Source: an uncultured Prevotella sp. (GTDB taxonomy: Bacteria; Bacteroidota; Bacteroidia; Bacteroidales; Bacteroidaceae). From it: 7,116 bases of DNA. The position numbers and the translations under genes were made by a program. The stretch is taken from positions 1 through 7,116 of the forward strand of contig CAJPPF010000116.1 in NCBI GenBank assembly GCA_905372445.1, in the 5' to 3' direction. The notes beneath the pieces are model-generated. The model did no database searches and was not told where the DNA came from. It worked only from the letters and a program-made list of their open reading frames with translations. Of this stretch, positions 6,971-7,116 are shown piece by piece. Numbering within the stretch: the first letter of the stretch is position 1; every line of letters begins with the position of its first letter.

Positions 6971-7023
6971 GTGTTTATTATAGTCATTTTATTAAAAAGC
7001 AATGCGACAGAATGACTATACAC
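6971..7023. repeat. Perfect 10-bp inverted repeat after btuC
   Basis: TATAGTCATT (6979-6988) and AATGACTATA (7011-7020) are exact reverse complements with 22 bases between them. The stem can extend inward by a T-G and a T-A pair (6989-6990 with 7009-7010). It can also extend outward by GTG (6971-6973) with CAC (7021-7023), across a 5-base bulge. No T-run follows in either direction, so it is not a standard intrinsic terminator. It may be a U-less terminator or 3' stabilising hairpin for the btu transcript, an operator, or part of a mobile-element end. The hairpin is seen directly; its role is not. Confidence 0.6.
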
Positions 7024-7116
7024 TGGATATAACACAATAACTTACATACCTTATTTATTATTATTGGTGTCCGGTAAACAAATTATAGCGATGAATCGAG
7101 TAGGATGAAACCTGTA

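Noticed and set aside
7091..7116. Start of a downstream gene at ATG 7091 or 7105
   Set aside because: The 7091 frame stops after five codons; the 7105 frame has only four codons in view and no convincing TAnnTTTG element upstream (nearest is TATTATTG near 7058-7066).
1..7116. CRISPR array, tRNA, rRNA, phage or toxin-antitoxin system
   Set aside because: No regularly spaced repeats, tRNA-like cloverleaf, rRNA segments or phage/defence proteins are visible.

Overview
The window looks like chromosomal DNA from a member of the Bacteroidales, probably Prevotella or a close relative. The evidence is two upstream regions with Bacteroidetes-type promoters (TTTG near -33, TAnnTTTG near -7), start regions that are A/T-rich rather than Shine-Dalgarno-like, a lipoprotein with a Bacteroidetes surface-export tail (C-D-K-D-E), and a BtuB/BtuG-type vitamin B12 locus. 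The genus is an inference from style and not proven.

Layout. Positions 1-185 hold a weak terminator-like hairpin (64-92) and a promoter (118-147). A 495-residue SLC13/DASS-type sodium:carboxylate symporter follows (186-1673), closed by a strong intrinsic terminator (1711-1745). The 337-base gap 1674-2010 is fully used: terminator, promoter (1755-1786), a cobalamin riboswitch aptamer (1791-1911) and an expression platform with competing hairpins (1912-1997). Next come four tightly packed co-directional genes: a BtuB-like TonB-dependent receptor (2011-3936, TTG start), a BtuG-like surface lipoprotein with a beta-propeller fold (3945-5051), a BtuF-like substrate-binding lipoprotein (5048-5986) and a BtuC-like FecCD-family permease (5983-6966). 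The last two junctions are 4-base ATGA overlaps. The final 150 bases contain a perfect 10-bp inverted repeat (6979-6988/7011-7020) and no complete gene.

How it works together. The riboswitch senses cobalamin and presumably lowers expression when it is plentiful. The BtuG-like lipoprotein captures cobalamin at the cell surface and hands it to the BtuB-like channel. The BtuF-like protein binds it in the periplasm and the BtuC-like permease moves it across the inner membrane. The ATPase (BtuD) that must energise the permease is not within the 150 bases after btuC. It is either beyond the window or elsewhere in the genome. The DASS symporter has its own promoter and terminator and is not part of this operon.

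Most of the window is a recognisable nutrient-uptake locus. The points most worth a second look are the TTG start of btuB with a stop codon two codons upstream, the mutually exclusive pairings and duplicated AAAGAGGAAT motif in the riboswitch expression platform, the missing ATPase with an unusual inverted repeat after btuC, and a Fur-box-like sequence over the symporter promoter. I did not find convincing evidence for a wholly new system.
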